Origin: an uncultured Pseudomonadota bacterium
Lineage (GTDB): Bacteria; Pseudomonadota; Gammaproteobacteria; Steroidobacterales; Steroidobacteraceae
Length of the DNA stretch: 64,000 bases
Assembly: GCA_903884105.1 (NCBI GenBank)
Contig: CAISDJ010000060.1
Span: 1-64,000 of the forward strand
Direction: 5' to 3'
In this document: positions 24,635-34,406 of the stretch, one piece after another
Layout of the letters: each line of letters begins with the position of its first letter
Numbering within the stretch: the first letter of the stretch is position 1
Program-made: the position numbers and the translations under genes
Notes under the pieces: generated by a model
What the model was told of the DNA's origin: nothing
Database searches by the model: none
What the model saw: only the letters and a program-made list of their open reading frames with translations

Positions 24635-27600
24635 TCAAGGCCGCTCGATGATGAACTCTACATCGGCGCTCTGGTGCTCGCCGGCTTCCGTCTTGAGTAT
24701 CCAGCGATCGGTGATCGTATACCGAAGCTTCAATGTGTTGATCGATTCCGTGAGGGAGATACCATAGCTGACGAACAGCCGGGGCGACAGGAACTTGCCA
24801 AGCACCAGCGCCGTCTGGTTGGCACCCTGCGACTGGACACCGACTTCCTCGAGCCCGAGCCGCCTGCCCAGCTGGGCCGCCAGGATGCCGCCGCCCTGCA
24901 GCGCCAGTGCGTCACGCGCCGAGCCGACTGCCGCAGTATCGCGACTCTGCAGGTCATCGAGCGGCTTGCCGACCAGCAGGTACGACAGGATCTGCGTCTG
25001 CGACATCGTCGGTTCCGAGTAGAACCCGACGCGGGGTTCGCGCAAGGTGCCGCGCACGTTGAGGCCCACCTTCGTGGTCTCGATGGTGCGCTCCGCCTGG
25101 ATGTCGAGCCCGGGATCGTCGAGCGGCGTCCCGTCGAACAGCAACCGGCCGCGGGTGATATCGAGCTTCTGTCCGTAGGCTTCGTACTTGCCGTTCGAGA
25201 CGCTGAGCTCACCGCGTCCGATCGCGATCAGGCCAGTGCGCGTCAGGGTGTTGACGCTGCCGCCCAGCTTGCCCTGCAGTCCGAACGTGTCGAGTTGCAC
25301 GTCGTCGCCGAGCCGGACCCGGATCCCGCTGCTGACCTCGTACCTGCTGCTTCTGCCCGTGGGTTCCTCCTGGATGAGGCGACTATCGGCTGAAATCTGC
25401 ACGGCACCGCTCAGGTCCCGCGGCTGGATGCGCGCGCTCGGGATGAAGACTTCGCCTTCGGCCCTGATGCTGCGTGGGTCGATCTTGAAGACGAGGTCGG
25501 GGGACGCCACGACGCGATATTCGGGCAGATCGGCAACCAGCAGATGGTCGCCCTTGAGTTGCAGCGTGCCGACCGGCAGTCCCTCTTGCCAGTCCAGGGT
25601 GCCCCCCAGGTTCCAGCTGCCGTCGCCGGCCCGGCCATTGCCCGCGAACTGCAGGCGATTGGCCGACAGATTGAGCTGCAACTCGATCTGGCGCAGGGCC
25701 AGGTTCAGCCGGTACAGGTCGAGTTCGCCGCGATTGAGTTCCATGCGACCGTCGAGTTGCGGTGCGTTGACTCGTCCGGACAGCGTGACATCGGCGACAA
25801 GCGCACCGGCAGCGTGGTCGATTTCTGCCACCAGCACAGGGAGCAGGTTGGCATCGCCCATGCGGCCACGAATGCGGCCCGTAAGCGGCGAGTTGCCGAA
25901 GTCCACGCCAGGCAGTCGCGTCAGGGTCGCGTTGCCCGCAATGAAGGATTCAGCCGCACCGGACAGGCCGACTGCTACGGATAGCGTGGTGGCGTCCGCC
26001 CGGAGATCCGCGCGGCCTGAGCCGAGCTGGACGGTCTCGGTCGACTTGGCATCGCCGCTCTCCAGGCGGTACACGATGGCGCCTCCTGTCAGCACGATGG
26101 AAGCATCGCCGCGCCAGGGCATTGTGGGGCTTCCTTCGGCAACGACGTCGATGTGCATCTTCCCGAGGTATTGCGGCTGGTCGGCCAGAATTTCCCTGAG
26201 GATGTCGAGAGGCACGTCGTCGCCGGTGGCGTTGATGCGCCAGGGTCCTTGCCTGTGCCACTGCCCACTGCCGCAGACGTTGCTGTCGAGCAGGTACAAG
26301 CAAAGGTCGCCTACTTCGACACGTTCACGCGAGAAGAGGGCCTGTGCGGGCTTTGCGAGGCGCAGCGGCTGCGTCCCATCGGCATCCAGCAGGCGCCCCG
26401 AAGCGATCTGGCCGGTCCAGATTTCGCTGACATAGCTGCCGGTGACTTCCAGTTCCGCCGAGGCGCCGTGGTCGCGCGTGGCGTGCGCTGCGATCTGGGC
26501 GCGCAACGTATGGGCGGTCGGGTTGCCTCTGCCAGTGATCTTGAGGCTGTCCGCCTGCAGGGTCCCACGCCGTAGCGCGCTGGCGTCGATGCGTACAGCA
26601 GACTCCGACTTGCCGGAGGGATCGACATTGATGTCGGCATCCAGTGAAGCGAGTGACCAGTCACCGAGTTTCAGTCCCGCCGCCTCGATATCAGCTCTGA
26701 CATGCGGCAGCCGCATCGGACCGACCGCGCTGCCGTTGAAGCGGACTCTCCCGCTCGCATCAGGCCACAACGAAGCGAGCGAAGCCGCATTGAACGTCCA
26801 CCGCAGATCGACAGATTCATTGATCGTGCCCGACAGCGTGAGCTTGGTGTTGCCCAGGCCAAGCGTGGTTTCACCGAACTGCCAAGCCTTCCCGCTTCTC
26901 GAGACGCTGCCAGCACCCGTCAGCGGCTGGCCGCGCAGCGTGCCGCGGATCCGGGGCACAGCGAGGCGGAAGTCTGCTTGGGGGTCAAGTCCGGACCCGG
27001 TCGTCGTTGCCGAGAAGTCGATACGTCCCTGCAACGCCTCGTTCAACGCCTGGGGATTCACGCCCTTGCCCGTGGCGCTCAACGCCCAGCGTTTGGGCTC
27101 CGCAAATGCCAGTGAGCCTGCACCCGTCACGCTGCCGTCCAGCACCTCAAGGTTGTATCCCGCAATCTGAACCGTTTCGCTATCGACGGAGCCGTTGACG
27201 GTCGCGATGACTGCCGGCAGCTGCGGCGTTGCCAGATCTGCGCTGGCCGTGAACTCGTAAGGCAGGGGGCCCGACACGGCGACGCGTCCCGATGCGCTCC
27301 TCACGACTGGCGCCTTGCCGGTCAACGGCCACTGCAACGCTTGCCATGTCGTGACGACATTCAATGTTGGCGCCCCTCCATCAAAGGAAGCCTGCCCTTC
27401 CAACGCGATCCGTACCGCCGAGCCCGGCTGAGTGACGCTGGCCTTCGCGATCACCAGCGTGCGATCGGCGTAGCTCCCGGTGGCGTCAAGCGCCAGCGGC
27501 GAGCGGTCAAGTTCGGGTACGGTGACCTGGCCGCTGACACGAATGGCCTGCGGGCTGGCAGAGAAATCCAGCGCCATCGACTGCAGAGAGAACTCCCTTG

Positions 27601-28393
27601 AGGGCAGCCACGGCGTCAACGCGAACGCGACGGAGGTCACCTTGCCATCGACTTGCCATGAACCCTGCGGGCGGGTGAGGACAGCGCTCGCGTGAGCCAT
27701 TGCCGGCTCGGTGAGGTCCGCATCGAATTGCACTGTGTCGGCGTTCCCCTTGATGGTGGCCGCAAGCGTGAGGTCGGGGCGCTCGCCGTCAAACACAATG
27801 CCGCGGGTATCGATATCGATGCCGATGGGCCGCGCCGCTGTCAGCAGGACATTGCCCTGAAGGTTCGCCAGCGGGGAATCGACTACGAAATCCGTCACCG
27901 TGAGGCGGCTCGCATTCAGCTTCGCGGTGGCTTGTACATGGTCGATAGCGAAGACCTGGCCGTTCTGCAGCGTCAACGTGATGGATTTGAGGTCCAGGTG
28001 ATCCACCGCGATGCTGAGGAGTCCGGGCACGAATCGGAATGGTGTAGCCGGCGGCGGCTCGTCGGGTGCGGACTTGAGCTCGACCCAGGCCCTTGCCGCC
28101 GTGGCTGCAGTCACGTCGATAGTCTGCAGTGCAAGCCAGCGCAGGTGCAGGTCGATGACGATGTCTTCTGCGACGAGATGCACGCGCTTGTGGTCGAGCT
28201 CGATGCGGGCAATCCGCAACGGGCCGGTGAGCCTGCCCGATACGCCTTCGACATGGATGGAGACATCTTTCAGGCGTGACAGCTGCGCGGCGGCGAGTTC
28301 GATGCCCGTCTGCGTATACGCCAAGGCGTAAAACGCTGCGCCCGCTGAGAGCAGCAGCAGTGCGGCAATGACCAGGGCCAGGCGCGTGCGCAT
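24635..28393 (-). CDS. tamB: TamB translocation/assembly protein
   Basis: 1252 residues, the usual TamB length. N-terminal signal anchor (LALVIAALLLLSAGAAFYAL), then ~1000 residues of repetitive beta strands (AsmA-like groove) and the C-terminal DUF490 domain: NGKYEAYGQKLDITRGRLLF, GLDIQAERTIETTKVGLNV, TQILSYLLVGKPL and LEEVGVQSQG. It spans the periplasm, linking to TamA, and is implicated in phospholipid transport and autotransporter assembly. Its start overlaps the tamA stop (TGATG). Confidence 0.95.
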   Translation of the reverse strand: MRTRLALVIAALLLLSAGAAFYALAYTQTGIELAAAQLSRLKDVSIHVEGVSGRLTGPLRIARIELDHKRVHLVAEDIVIDLHLRWLALQTIDVTAATAARAWVELKSAPDEPPPATPFRFVPGLLSIAVDHLDLKSITLTLQNGQVFAIDHVQATAKLNASRLTVTDFVVDSPLANLQGNVLLTAARPIGIDIDTRGIVFDGERPDLTLAATIKGNADTVQFDADLTEPAMAHASAVLTRPQGSWQVDGKVTSVAFALTPWLPSREFSLQSMALDFSASPQAIRVSGQVTVPELDRSPLALDATGSYADRTLVIAKASVTQPGSAVRIALEGQASFDGGAPTLNVVTTWQALQWPLTGKAPVVRSASGRVAVSGPLPYEFTASADLATPQLPAVIATVNGSVDSETVQIAGYNLEVLDGSVTGAGSLAFAEPKRWALSATGKGVNPQALNEALQGRIDFSATTTGSGLDPQADFRLAVPRIRGTLRGQPLTGAGSVSRSGKAWQFGETTLGLGNTKLTLSGTINESVDLRWTFNAASLASLWPDASGRVRFNGSAVGPMRLPHVRADIEAAGLKLGDWSLASLDADINVDPSGKSESAVRIDASALRRGTLQADSLKITGRGNPTAHTLRAQIAAHATRDHGASAELEVTGSYVSEIWTGQIASGRLLDADGTQPLRLAKPAQALFSRERVEVGDLCLYLLDSNVCGSGQWHRQGPWRINATGDDVPLDILREILADQPQYLGKMHIDVVAEGSPTMPWRGDASIVLTGGAIVYRLESGDAKSTETVQLGSGRADLRADATTLSVAVGLSGAAESFIAGNATLTRLPGVDFGNSPLTGRIRGRMGDANLLPVLVAEIDHAAGALVADVTLSGRVNAPQLDGRMELNRGELDLYRLNLALRQIELQLNLSANRLQFAGNGRAGDGSWNLGGTLDWQEGLPVGTLQLKGDHLLVADLPEYRVVASPDLVFKIDPRSIRAEGEVFIPSARIQPRDLSGAVQISADSRLIQEEPTGRSSRYEVSSGIRVRLGDDVQLDTFGLQGKLGGSVNTLTRTGLIAIGRGELSVSNGKYEAYGQKLDITRGRLLFDGTPLDDPGLDIQAERTIETTKVGLNVRGTLREPRVGFYSEPTMSQTQILSYLLVGKPLDDLQSRDTAAVGSARDALALQGGGILAAQLGRRLGLEEVGVQSQGANQTALVLGKFLSPRLFVSYGISLTESINTLKLRYTITDRWILKTEAGEHQSADVEFIIERP

Positions 28394-30144
28394 CAGAAGA
28401 GGGTCGAGATGTGCAGGTGGAGGCGAGGCGTTCGCCCTGACTCCGAGAGCGCTTGCGCGACATCCACACCGAGGCTCGCCACCGAGATGTGCCAGCGCAG
28501 TCCGACACCCGCAGAGTACTCAAGCGGGTCACCGAAGTGATTGAACGCGTTGCCGCCGTCCGCGAACACGGCCAGGCCGAAGTTGCGTGGCAGCTGCCGT
28601 TCCAGCTCGACTGTGCCGACGAGGAGGTGGCGACCGCCGATGTTGTTGCCGGACGCGTCCTTCGGCGACAGCTCGTTGAGGCCGAAGCCGCGAACGCTGT
28701 TGTCGCCGCCGGCGAAGAACCGCTGCGACGCGGGCAATTCGGAGAAGTCCGCCACTTCGCTCACGCCCAGTTCGCCGCGCACGCGCAGGTGCCACAGGTC
28801 CGACAGGTCGAAGATCCGTTCGCCCTGGAAGCGGAAGCGGATGTATGACGCGTCCGATCCCAACGAACTCGGCGAGCCAGTCAGTTCCGCGTAGAGCGAG
28901 TAGTGCAACAGATTGTTCGTCAACCCCGGCCGCAGCGGCAGTGTCGAGAAGCTGATCCCGGGAATGAGCAGCGTGTCCTTCTGGGAAGAGAGTGTGCCAT
29001 CGGGCAGGGGCAGCTCCGTGATTTCCTGCGACAGCTTCAGGAAAACGACGCGCTGCCATTTGCCGAGGACTTCGGTGAGGCCCGAGCCCAGCTCGTACTT
29101 CTTGCTGAAGGTGTCGCCGAGTTCCTCATTGCGCGCGAGTGCGCTGAAGTCGAGTTTCTCGAGCGCGATGTCCATGACCGGGATGGCGTAGTGGAGCGAG
29201 GCTTCCTCGACCACGCCGGAGCCGATCAGTCCAAGTTGCATGCGATGCCCGAGCGTATTGACGCGGCGGTTGTCCCACGTGAGCCGCCCGCGGGCCCGCG
29301 TGTCGGTGGCATAGCCGACACTCGCGGCATAGCGATGCCGCAGATTGGGCTGCGCGCGAATCGTGACCGGCACGATGAGGCGCTTGGGATCACGCTCCGC
29401 GGTTTCAATTGTCACGTTGGAGAAATACTGCGTGTCGTCGAGCACGTACTGCGTTCGCAGCAGGGCATCGACGGAATACGGGTCGCCTTCCTGCATCCGC
29501 AACAGCCGCTGCATGGCAGAGTCGCGGATCGCGTCCTGGGCAATCGCGATCGGGCCGAAGCGATACAGCGGGCCGGTCTCAAGGCCGAGATCGACGGTGG
29601 CGCGTTGCTGTTCGGGATCGATGACAAGCTCGTTGCGGGTGAAGTGTGCATCGAGAAAGCCCTGGGCGGTCGCAGCCCGCAGCAGGCTCGACTTCACCTG
29701 TTCGTAGGTGCCGTGGTTGAGCCGGCGGCCGGGACGCAGGTCGCGACGCGCCAGCAGCTTCCCGATCTCCGGGTTGCTGCGGCCAGGGCCGGAGACGCTG
29801 ATTTCCACGTTCGACAGAAGCACTTCGGGGCCTGCCTCCACGGTGATGGTTGCCTTCCAGTCAGTGCCGTTCGGCACGACCTGGAAGTCGACCACCGGCT
29901 GGTAGTAGCCGAGCGGTTCGAGTGCGCGCCGGGTCTCAAGCGGGATGCGGCGCTCGAGTCGCGCCATCGTGTCGGGGGGGATGTCGTCGCGGTCGGCGTA
30001 GCGGCTGAGACTCAAGAAGGCGCGGATGTTGTTGGCGAGCTCGTCGCTTACGCCCGAGATTTCGATCGCGACGTCCGCCTGCGCAAGCGGCACGGCCAGC
30101 AACGCCGCCAGCATCGCGAGGCCGGCACTGAAGCTGGCCTTCAG
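28393..30144 (-). CDS. tamA: TamA outer-membrane BamA-family protein
   Basis: About 583 residues: signal peptide (AMLAALLAVPLAQA), three POTRA domains (~25-260) and a 16-strand barrel with the lid motif FFAGGDNSVRGFG and end LHLHISTLF. The start is unusual: CTG at 30144 has ggag seven bases upstream and gives a basic residue before the hydrophobic run, whereas ATG at 30114 lacks both. The frame is open much further upstream, but that part is antisense to or overlapping the NRDE gene. It forms an operon with tamB. Confidence 0.92.
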   Translation of the reverse strand: MKASFSAGLAMLAALLAVPLAQADVAIEISGVSDELANNIRAFLSLSRYADRDDIPPDTMARLERRIPLETRRALEPLGYYQPVVDFQVVPNGTDWKATITVEAGPEVLLSNVEISVSGPGRSNPEIGKLLARRDLRPGRRLNHGTYEQVKSSLLRAATAQGFLDAHFTRNELVIDPEQQRATVDLGLETGPLYRFGPIAIAQDAIRDSAMQRLLRMQEGDPYSVDALLRTQYVLDDTQYFSNVTIETAERDPKRLIVPVTIRAQPNLRHRYAASVGYATDTRARGRLTWDNRRVNTLGHRMQLGLIGSGVVEEASLHYAIPVMDIALEKLDFSALARNEELGDTFSKKYELGSGLTEVLGKWQRVVFLKLSQEITELPLPDGTLSSQKDTLLIPGISFSTLPLRPGLTNNLLHYSLYAELTGSPSSLGSDASYIRFRFQGERIFDLSDLWHLRVRGELGVSEVADFSELPASQRFFAGGDNSVRGFGLNELSPKDASGNNIGGRHLLVGTVELERQLPRNFGLAVFADGGNAFNHFGDPLEYSAGVGLRWHISVASLGVDVAQALSESGRTPRLHLHISTLF

Positions 30145-30148
30145 TGGC

Positions 30149-30997
30149 CTACTCCGGCGAGGAGTCGAACGCCGGATCGCCGACGGCGACTTCATCGGGA
30201 TCGCGGGTGTCGAACCAGACTTCCGGCAGGTCGGCGCTCTTGAACTCGAAACGCGAGCTGCCGGACTGCAGGCCGGTCGGGTCGAAGCGACGTTCATGCA
30301 GCACGGTCCTGCCCGTGCGCTCGACCAGCAGGACGCTGGAGCAGCGCGTGCCATAGCGCTCGTGCACGATGAACGGGGCGGAAACGATGTGCTCCCACTC
30401 GAGAGGCAGTCCTGTCGACGGCAGGCTCGCGTGATCCGCCCGCTCGCGATCGGCGAGGACACGAAACAGTTCGTCCGGGTCGACATCCGGCCCACCCAGA
30501 GCGCGGGCGAACTTTTCCTTGGTGCGCGTGAGCTTCGGCCACGGCGTATCGAGCAGGTGATTGCTGATGCCATGGATGCCACTGGGCAGCGCGCGGGGCA
30601 CCGAGTCGCCGCGGTTGGAGAAGTAGTACAGCGCACGGGGGCCGCCGACGATCAGGTTGAACCCCGAGTAACGCGGAGCCGCGCCACGCAGGTCGTCGAG
30701 GAATTCCTTCGGCGACGTGGCGCCGGTGAGGAAGCGCGGAATCAGCGAACCCCGCGAGGGGGCGCCCTCGATCGGTGCCTGTAGGTCGCGGTAGTTCGTG
30801 ACGACACCGAAGCGCCCCGAGCGGGCGACGCCGAGCCACGTGCCGTTCGCCTGCAGGTCGCGTCCTCCGAGGATGCGTGGGTCGTCCTGCCACCAGTTCA
30901 GCGGCGCGGCGGCGCGGTCATGGAACTCGTCGCGATTGGCCGCGAGGACGAGTCGGTAACGGGGGTGGCTTTTCCAGCCGATCAGGAGGAGGCACAT
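30149..30997 (-). CDS. NRDE (TANGO2-like) family protein
   Basis: 282 residues starting MCLLLIGWKSHPRYRLVLAA, with NRDE right after, the signature of the family; WWQDDPRILGGRDLQANGTW and GVVTNYRD also match. The N-terminal cysteine after Met is typical and suggests an Ntn-type fold. Function in bacteria is unclear; animal TANGO2 is linked to haem and lipid handling. It ends about five bases before tamA, probably in the same transcript. Confidence 0.88.
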   Translation of the reverse strand: MCLLLIGWKSHPRYRLVLAANRDEFHDRAAAPLNWWQDDPRILGGRDLQANGTWLGVARSGRFGVVTNYRDLQAPIEGAPSRGSLIPRFLTGATSPKEFLDDLRGAAPRYSGFNLIVGGPRALYYFSNRGDSVPRALPSGIHGISNHLLDTPWPKLTRTKEKFARALGGPDVDPDELFRVLADRERADHASLPSTGLPLEWEHIVSAPFIVHERYGTRCSSVLLVERTGRTVLHERRFDPTGLQSGSSRFEFKSADLPEVWFDTRDPDEVAVGDPAFDSSPE

Positions 30998-31047
30998 GCG
31001 GCAGATTGTAGCGACAACCGCAGTCGAGGGGAGGGCGAAAAGGGGAT

Positions 31048-31167
31048 GGGAAGTCAGGAAGCGCGGAAGCACGGAAGCGCGGAAGCCAGGAAACTGACCC
31101 TGCTGAAACGATGGCCTAAGGCCGTGGTATCGCTGGCTTCCCGTGCTTCTGCCCGTCCCCACTTCCC
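31048..31167. repeat. Long imperfect hairpin built of GGAAGC units
   Basis: The left arm (31048-31090) is a run of ggaagc-like units with one- to three-base spacers; the right arm (31133-31167) is the complementary series. The ends gggaagt/acttccc and ggaagccag/ctggcttcc pair exactly, while the number of units differs between arms. The right arm and part of the loop lie inside the 3' end of nudC, whose stop codon is at 31116. Confidence 0.7.
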
Positions 31168-32078
31168 GGGCTTCCGTGCAGCCAGTCCTGGATCAACCGG
31201 CAAGAGATCGATTGCGGGGGTGGCAACAGGATCTTGCCCATCGCTACATCCTCACGGCTGAACCAGCGCGCATCTTCGAGTTCGCCGTCGCGGCAAGCAA
31301 TGGCCGTGCTCCGGGCACGCGCAGTAAACCCCAGCATCAGCGAAGCCGGAAACGGCCAGGGTTGCGAGGAGTGGTAGGCCGGTGCGGTCGCCTCGATGCC
31401 GGTTTCCTCGAGCACCTCCCGGATCACGGCATCCTCGAGGCTCTCGCCGGGTTCGACGAAGCCGGCAATCGTCGAATAGCGCCCGGGGGGCCAGATCGCC
31501 TGCCTGCCGAGCAACGCCCTTTCCTCGGTGCCTTCCCCCCCGCTGACCAGGACGATGATCGCCGGGTCGATTCGAGGGAACTGCGGCGTGCCGCACTGGG
31601 TGCACTTGAGCAGATGGCCAGAGCGGCCGCTGGCCGTCGGTGCGCCACAGGCGCCGCAAAAACGATGGCGTGCACGCCAGTAGACCATGGCCCTGGCATA
31701 GGCGAGCAGGCCAGCTTCGTCGCCGGGCAGCGCGCCGCCGATGCCTCGCAGGTCGTGGAATTCGGCATCCACAGCGAGGGAAGGAGGCGCGTCGCTGGTG
31801 ATCTCGAAAGCAAAGCAGAGCCGATTCCTGAACTCGCCGAGCAGGATCAGGTCTTCAGAACGGCTGACGTGGGGAGCGGCCTGCGGCCATTCGAGCAGCC
31901 GCGCTGTTGGCGTGCCCCCACTCGGATTGATCAGGTTGCGCAGCTGCCAGACGGGGACGAGCAGCGCGCCGCGCTGCCCGCGCAGCGCGTCCAGCCATTC
32001 GGTGTCTTCCCGGGGATGGGCGGTCCGGTCCAGATAGGGGCCGGCGAAAATGTTCGGTGGGCGCGGCGGACCTGACAT
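31116..32078 (-). CDS. nudC: NADH pyrophosphatase NudC (NAD-RNA decapping)
   Basis: 320 residues. Zinc ribbon CGACGAPT ... CTQCGTPQFPRIDPA, Nudix box GFVEPGESLEDAVIREVLEE followed by TGI, and the NudC-specific SQPWPFPASLMLGF. It hydrolyses NADH and removes NAD caps from RNA. It is longer than E. coli NudC (257), mostly at the N-terminus. The last ~20 residues (SPGSGDGQKHGKPA...) are encoded by one arm of the 31048-31167 repeat and look like an accidental extension. Start ATG 32078 chosen; 32120 is also possible. Confidence 0.92.
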   Translation of the reverse strand: MSGPPRPPNIFAGPYLDRTAHPREDTEWLDALRGQRGALLVPVWQLRNLINPSGGTPTARLLEWPQAAPHVSRSEDLILLGEFRNRLCFAFEITSDAPPSLAVDAEFHDLRGIGGALPGDEAGLLAYARAMVYWRARHRFCGACGAPTASGRSGHLLKCTQCGTPQFPRIDPAIIVLVSGGEGTEERALLGRQAIWPPGRYSTIAGFVEPGESLEDAVIREVLEETGIEATAPAYHSSQPWPFPASLMLGFTARARSTAIACRDGELEDARWFSREDVAMGKILLPPPQSISCRLIQDWLHGSPGSGDGQKHGKPAIPRP

Positions 32079-32146
32079 CGGGCTAGGCTGTCCCGGAAGG
32101 GCGGGCGTGCAGTGTAGCAACGCCCCGCCGCCGGGTCAGATTCGAC

Positions 32147-33538
32147 TCAAGCTGACCAGATCTCGTCGTCGGTCGGCACCTTCTTGCCGGTGATGACCTT
32201 GCCGATCCGCGACACATTCATCAGGTGCTTGTAGTCGAGGTTCTCGGAGATCGAGTTGCCACCCCACGATCCGCAGCCCAGCGTGGTCGTCGGTGCGAAG
32301 CCGTTCGTGAGCGAGCCTCCTGCCGTCAGGGCGCTGGCCTGATTCACGACCAGGCGGCTGATCGGCAGCTCGACGCCTGCTTCGCGGATGTGAGCCTCGG
32401 TGTTCGAGTGCAGCGCCGCCGAGTGGCCGGCCCCTTCCACGATCAGGTTGGCCTTGGCCTTCGCGACGGCTTCGGTGAACGTCTTGTAAGGCAGGATCGC
32501 GACGACCGGGCACAGCTTTTCCTTCGCCAGGATGTCCGCAGTCCCCGCGCCTTTCGCAGGCAGCAGGATGATGCGTGCAGCGGCGGGCACGTCGATCCCG
32601 GCCAGCGCGCCGATCTCGCGCGGCGTCTTGCCGACAACGTCCTTGTTCAGGTGGCCACCAATGAACACGACGTCGCGCAGCTTCTGGATCTGCCCCTCAT
32701 CGGCGGTGAACCAGACCTTGCCGGTCTGCTTGAACAGCTCGATGGTCTCGCCATACTTCTCTTCAGGCGTCAGCACGAATTGCTCGTGCGAGCAGATGAT
32801 GCCGTTGTCGAACGAAGCGCCTGTCAGGATCTTGCCGACGGCGTCCTTCAGGTCAACGTCGCGGTCGATGATCACGGGTACGTTGCCCGCCCCCACGCCA
32901 TAGGACGGCTTGCCGGACGAGTACGCCGACTTGACCATCGCGCCGCCGCCCGTGGCCACAACCACATCGACGGCGCGCATCAGGTCCTGGGTCTTCTCGA
33001 TCGAGCCGTTGCGCACCGTCTGGATCAGGTTGTCCGGGCCACCATGGTGCTTGACGATCTTCATGAACTCGTTCGTCAGCAACTCCGTGCACTTCTGTGC
33101 CTTGGGGTGCGGCGCGAAGATGACCGCATTGCCGCCCTTGAGCGCGAACATGCCGTTGCACATCGGTGTGGCGACCGGATTCGTGACCGGGCAGATGGCG
33201 CCGACCACGCCCATCGGCTTCGCGACGAACACGAGGTTGTTCTCGGTGTCCTCGCCGATGATGCCCCGCGACTTCTTGCCCTTCAGATTGTTCCAGATGA
33301 CGCGGGCCTTGCCCTTCTTCTTCAGGACCTTGTCCTCGAAGTTGCCGATGCCCGTCTCGTCGACCGCCAGGCGGGCGAGCATCTCGGCGTTGTCATACAC
33401 GTACTTGGCCATGTCGCGCACGATGCCGTCGACCTGTTCCTGCGAGAAACCCTCGTAGACGGCCTGCGCGGCGCGGGCTTTCGCAACCAGATCGCGGATC
33501 TCGTTGTCGGCGGCGGCGGCGCGTTCGGGCATGCTCAT
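32147..33538 (-). CDS. CoA-acylating aldehyde dehydrogenase
   Basis: 463 residues, like the N-terminal half of AdhE and EutE/SauS. Landmarks: VGAICPVTNPVATPMCNGMF, ATGGGAMVKSAYSSGKPSYG, GVGAGNVPVIID, and the catalytic cysteine in DNGIICSHEQ; PTTTLGCGSWGGNS near the end is also typical. It interconverts an aldehyde and its acyl-CoA with NAD(P). Acetaldehyde, sulfoacetaldehyde or succinate semialdehyde are possible; there is no alcohol dehydrogenase or microcompartment gene nearby to decide. The start has taggag upstream. Confidence 0.88.
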   Translation of the reverse strand: MSMPERAAAADNEIRDLVAKARAAQAVYEGFSQEQVDGIVRDMAKYVYDNAEMLARLAVDETGIGNFEDKVLKKKGKARVIWNNLKGKKSRGIIGEDTENNLVFVAKPMGVVGAICPVTNPVATPMCNGMFALKGGNAVIFAPHPKAQKCTELLTNEFMKIVKHHGGPDNLIQTVRNGSIEKTQDLMRAVDVVVATGGGAMVKSAYSSGKPSYGVGAGNVPVIIDRDVDLKDAVGKILTGASFDNGIICSHEQFVLTPEEKYGETIELFKQTGKVWFTADEGQIQKLRDVVFIGGHLNKDVVGKTPREIGALAGIDVPAAARIILLPAKGAGTADILAKEKLCPVVAILPYKTFTEAVAKAKANLIVEGAGHSAALHSNTEAHIREAGVELPISRLVVNQASALTAGGSLTNGFAPTTTLGCGSWGGNSISENLDYKHLMNVSRIGKVITGKKVPTDDEIWSA

Positions 33539-33700
33539 TGCTTTTCTCCTAATGGAAACGACTTGTACATTGAAGAATAACATTATCCGGCGACCGGCGG
33601 GCCGCTGGCAACCACCGTGGCGCAGGCCAGCAAGTGTACCGCCGCCGCCAACGCGGCGCGCCGGCAGGCGGGCCAAGGGGCCTCCCGGGCAATGGCGCGG

Positions 33701-34303
33701 TCAGGCAGGTGGGTTCGCTGCAATGCGGCGATCGGCGAGCAACCGTCGAATTCCCCGGGTGTCGGTCTTCATGCGACATAAAGGGCATCGGCCAGGGGCC
33801 AGCGCCAGCGTGTCGCGCACGAATGCGCCGCTGCATACCGGACAACGGTCCACCTTCAGGTCCTCGCCGCTCGCGAGCGCCGTGAGCAGGAACCAGGCGT
33901 GCTCGAACGACATGCGGCCGCTGCGCCACAGGCACTGGTAGGTCTCGAACGCGTCGCAAAACAGCGCGCCGAACTCGAGGCTGCGCTGGGCCGGGCCGCG
34001 GGCAGATTCATCTTCGATCAGGCCGACGGCCGTAAAGAGACCCGCCAGCAACGATGCCTCGAGGTGTGCCGACGCATTGCGCAGGAAGTAGGCGATTCGC
34101 CGCGGTGACTTGCCGCGCTTGCGTCGCACTTCGTGGGTTGCGGGATTCGAGGCGACGTAGCTCCTGTACAGCTTGCGGATCCGGTCGTCGGTTAGCGTGG
34201 TGCAGCTGCGGATCGTGCAGGTGCGGGCCTCGTGGCGAATCATCCTGAGCGCAAGGTGATGGCGATCGAGGTCGCGGGAATAGCGGTGATCGGTGACGCG
34301 CAA
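33701..34303 (-). CDS. FlhC-like transcriptional regulator
   Basis: 200 residues. The N-terminal helix pattern (SRDLDRHHLALRMIRHEART ... LTDDRIRKLYRSY) and a zinc site with two CxxC pairs (C154/C157 in CPVC, C173/C176 in CPLC) match FlhC, which pairs with FlhD to activate class II flagellar genes in enterics. Canonical members carry the PPKGMLPFS segment after the first domain; here it is replaced by GKSPRRIAYFL, so it is a divergent member. No flagellar gene is in the window. It is divergent from the FlhD-like gene at 34466 with an operator-like region between. Confidence 0.75.
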   Translation of the reverse strand: MRVTDHRYSRDLDRHHLALRMIRHEARTCTIRSCTTLTDDRIRKLYRSYVASNPATHEVRRKRGKSPRRIAYFLRNASAHLEASLLAGLFTAVGLIEDESARGPAQRSLEFGALFCDAFETYQCLWRSGRMSFEHAWFLLTALASGEDLKVDRCPVCSGAFVRDTLALAPGRCPLCRMKTDTRGIRRLLADRRIAANPPA

Positions 34304-34406
34304 AGTGGGACTCCCTGTCCTTCGAATCGCGATTGGGTTGACCTCAAAGGGTGCCTGGCGGGGTTGTTTTCAGGCTTGGCAACGTCCGACCCTTTATGGC
34401 ATAAAT

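Noticed and set aside
24635-28393. Possible large adhesin or autotransporter.
   Set aside because: The DUF490 C-terminus, signal anchor and coupling with a BamA-family gene identify TamB.
30145-30636. Long N-terminal extension of tamA.
   Set aside because: It overlaps the NRDE gene in another frame and precedes a clear signal peptide.
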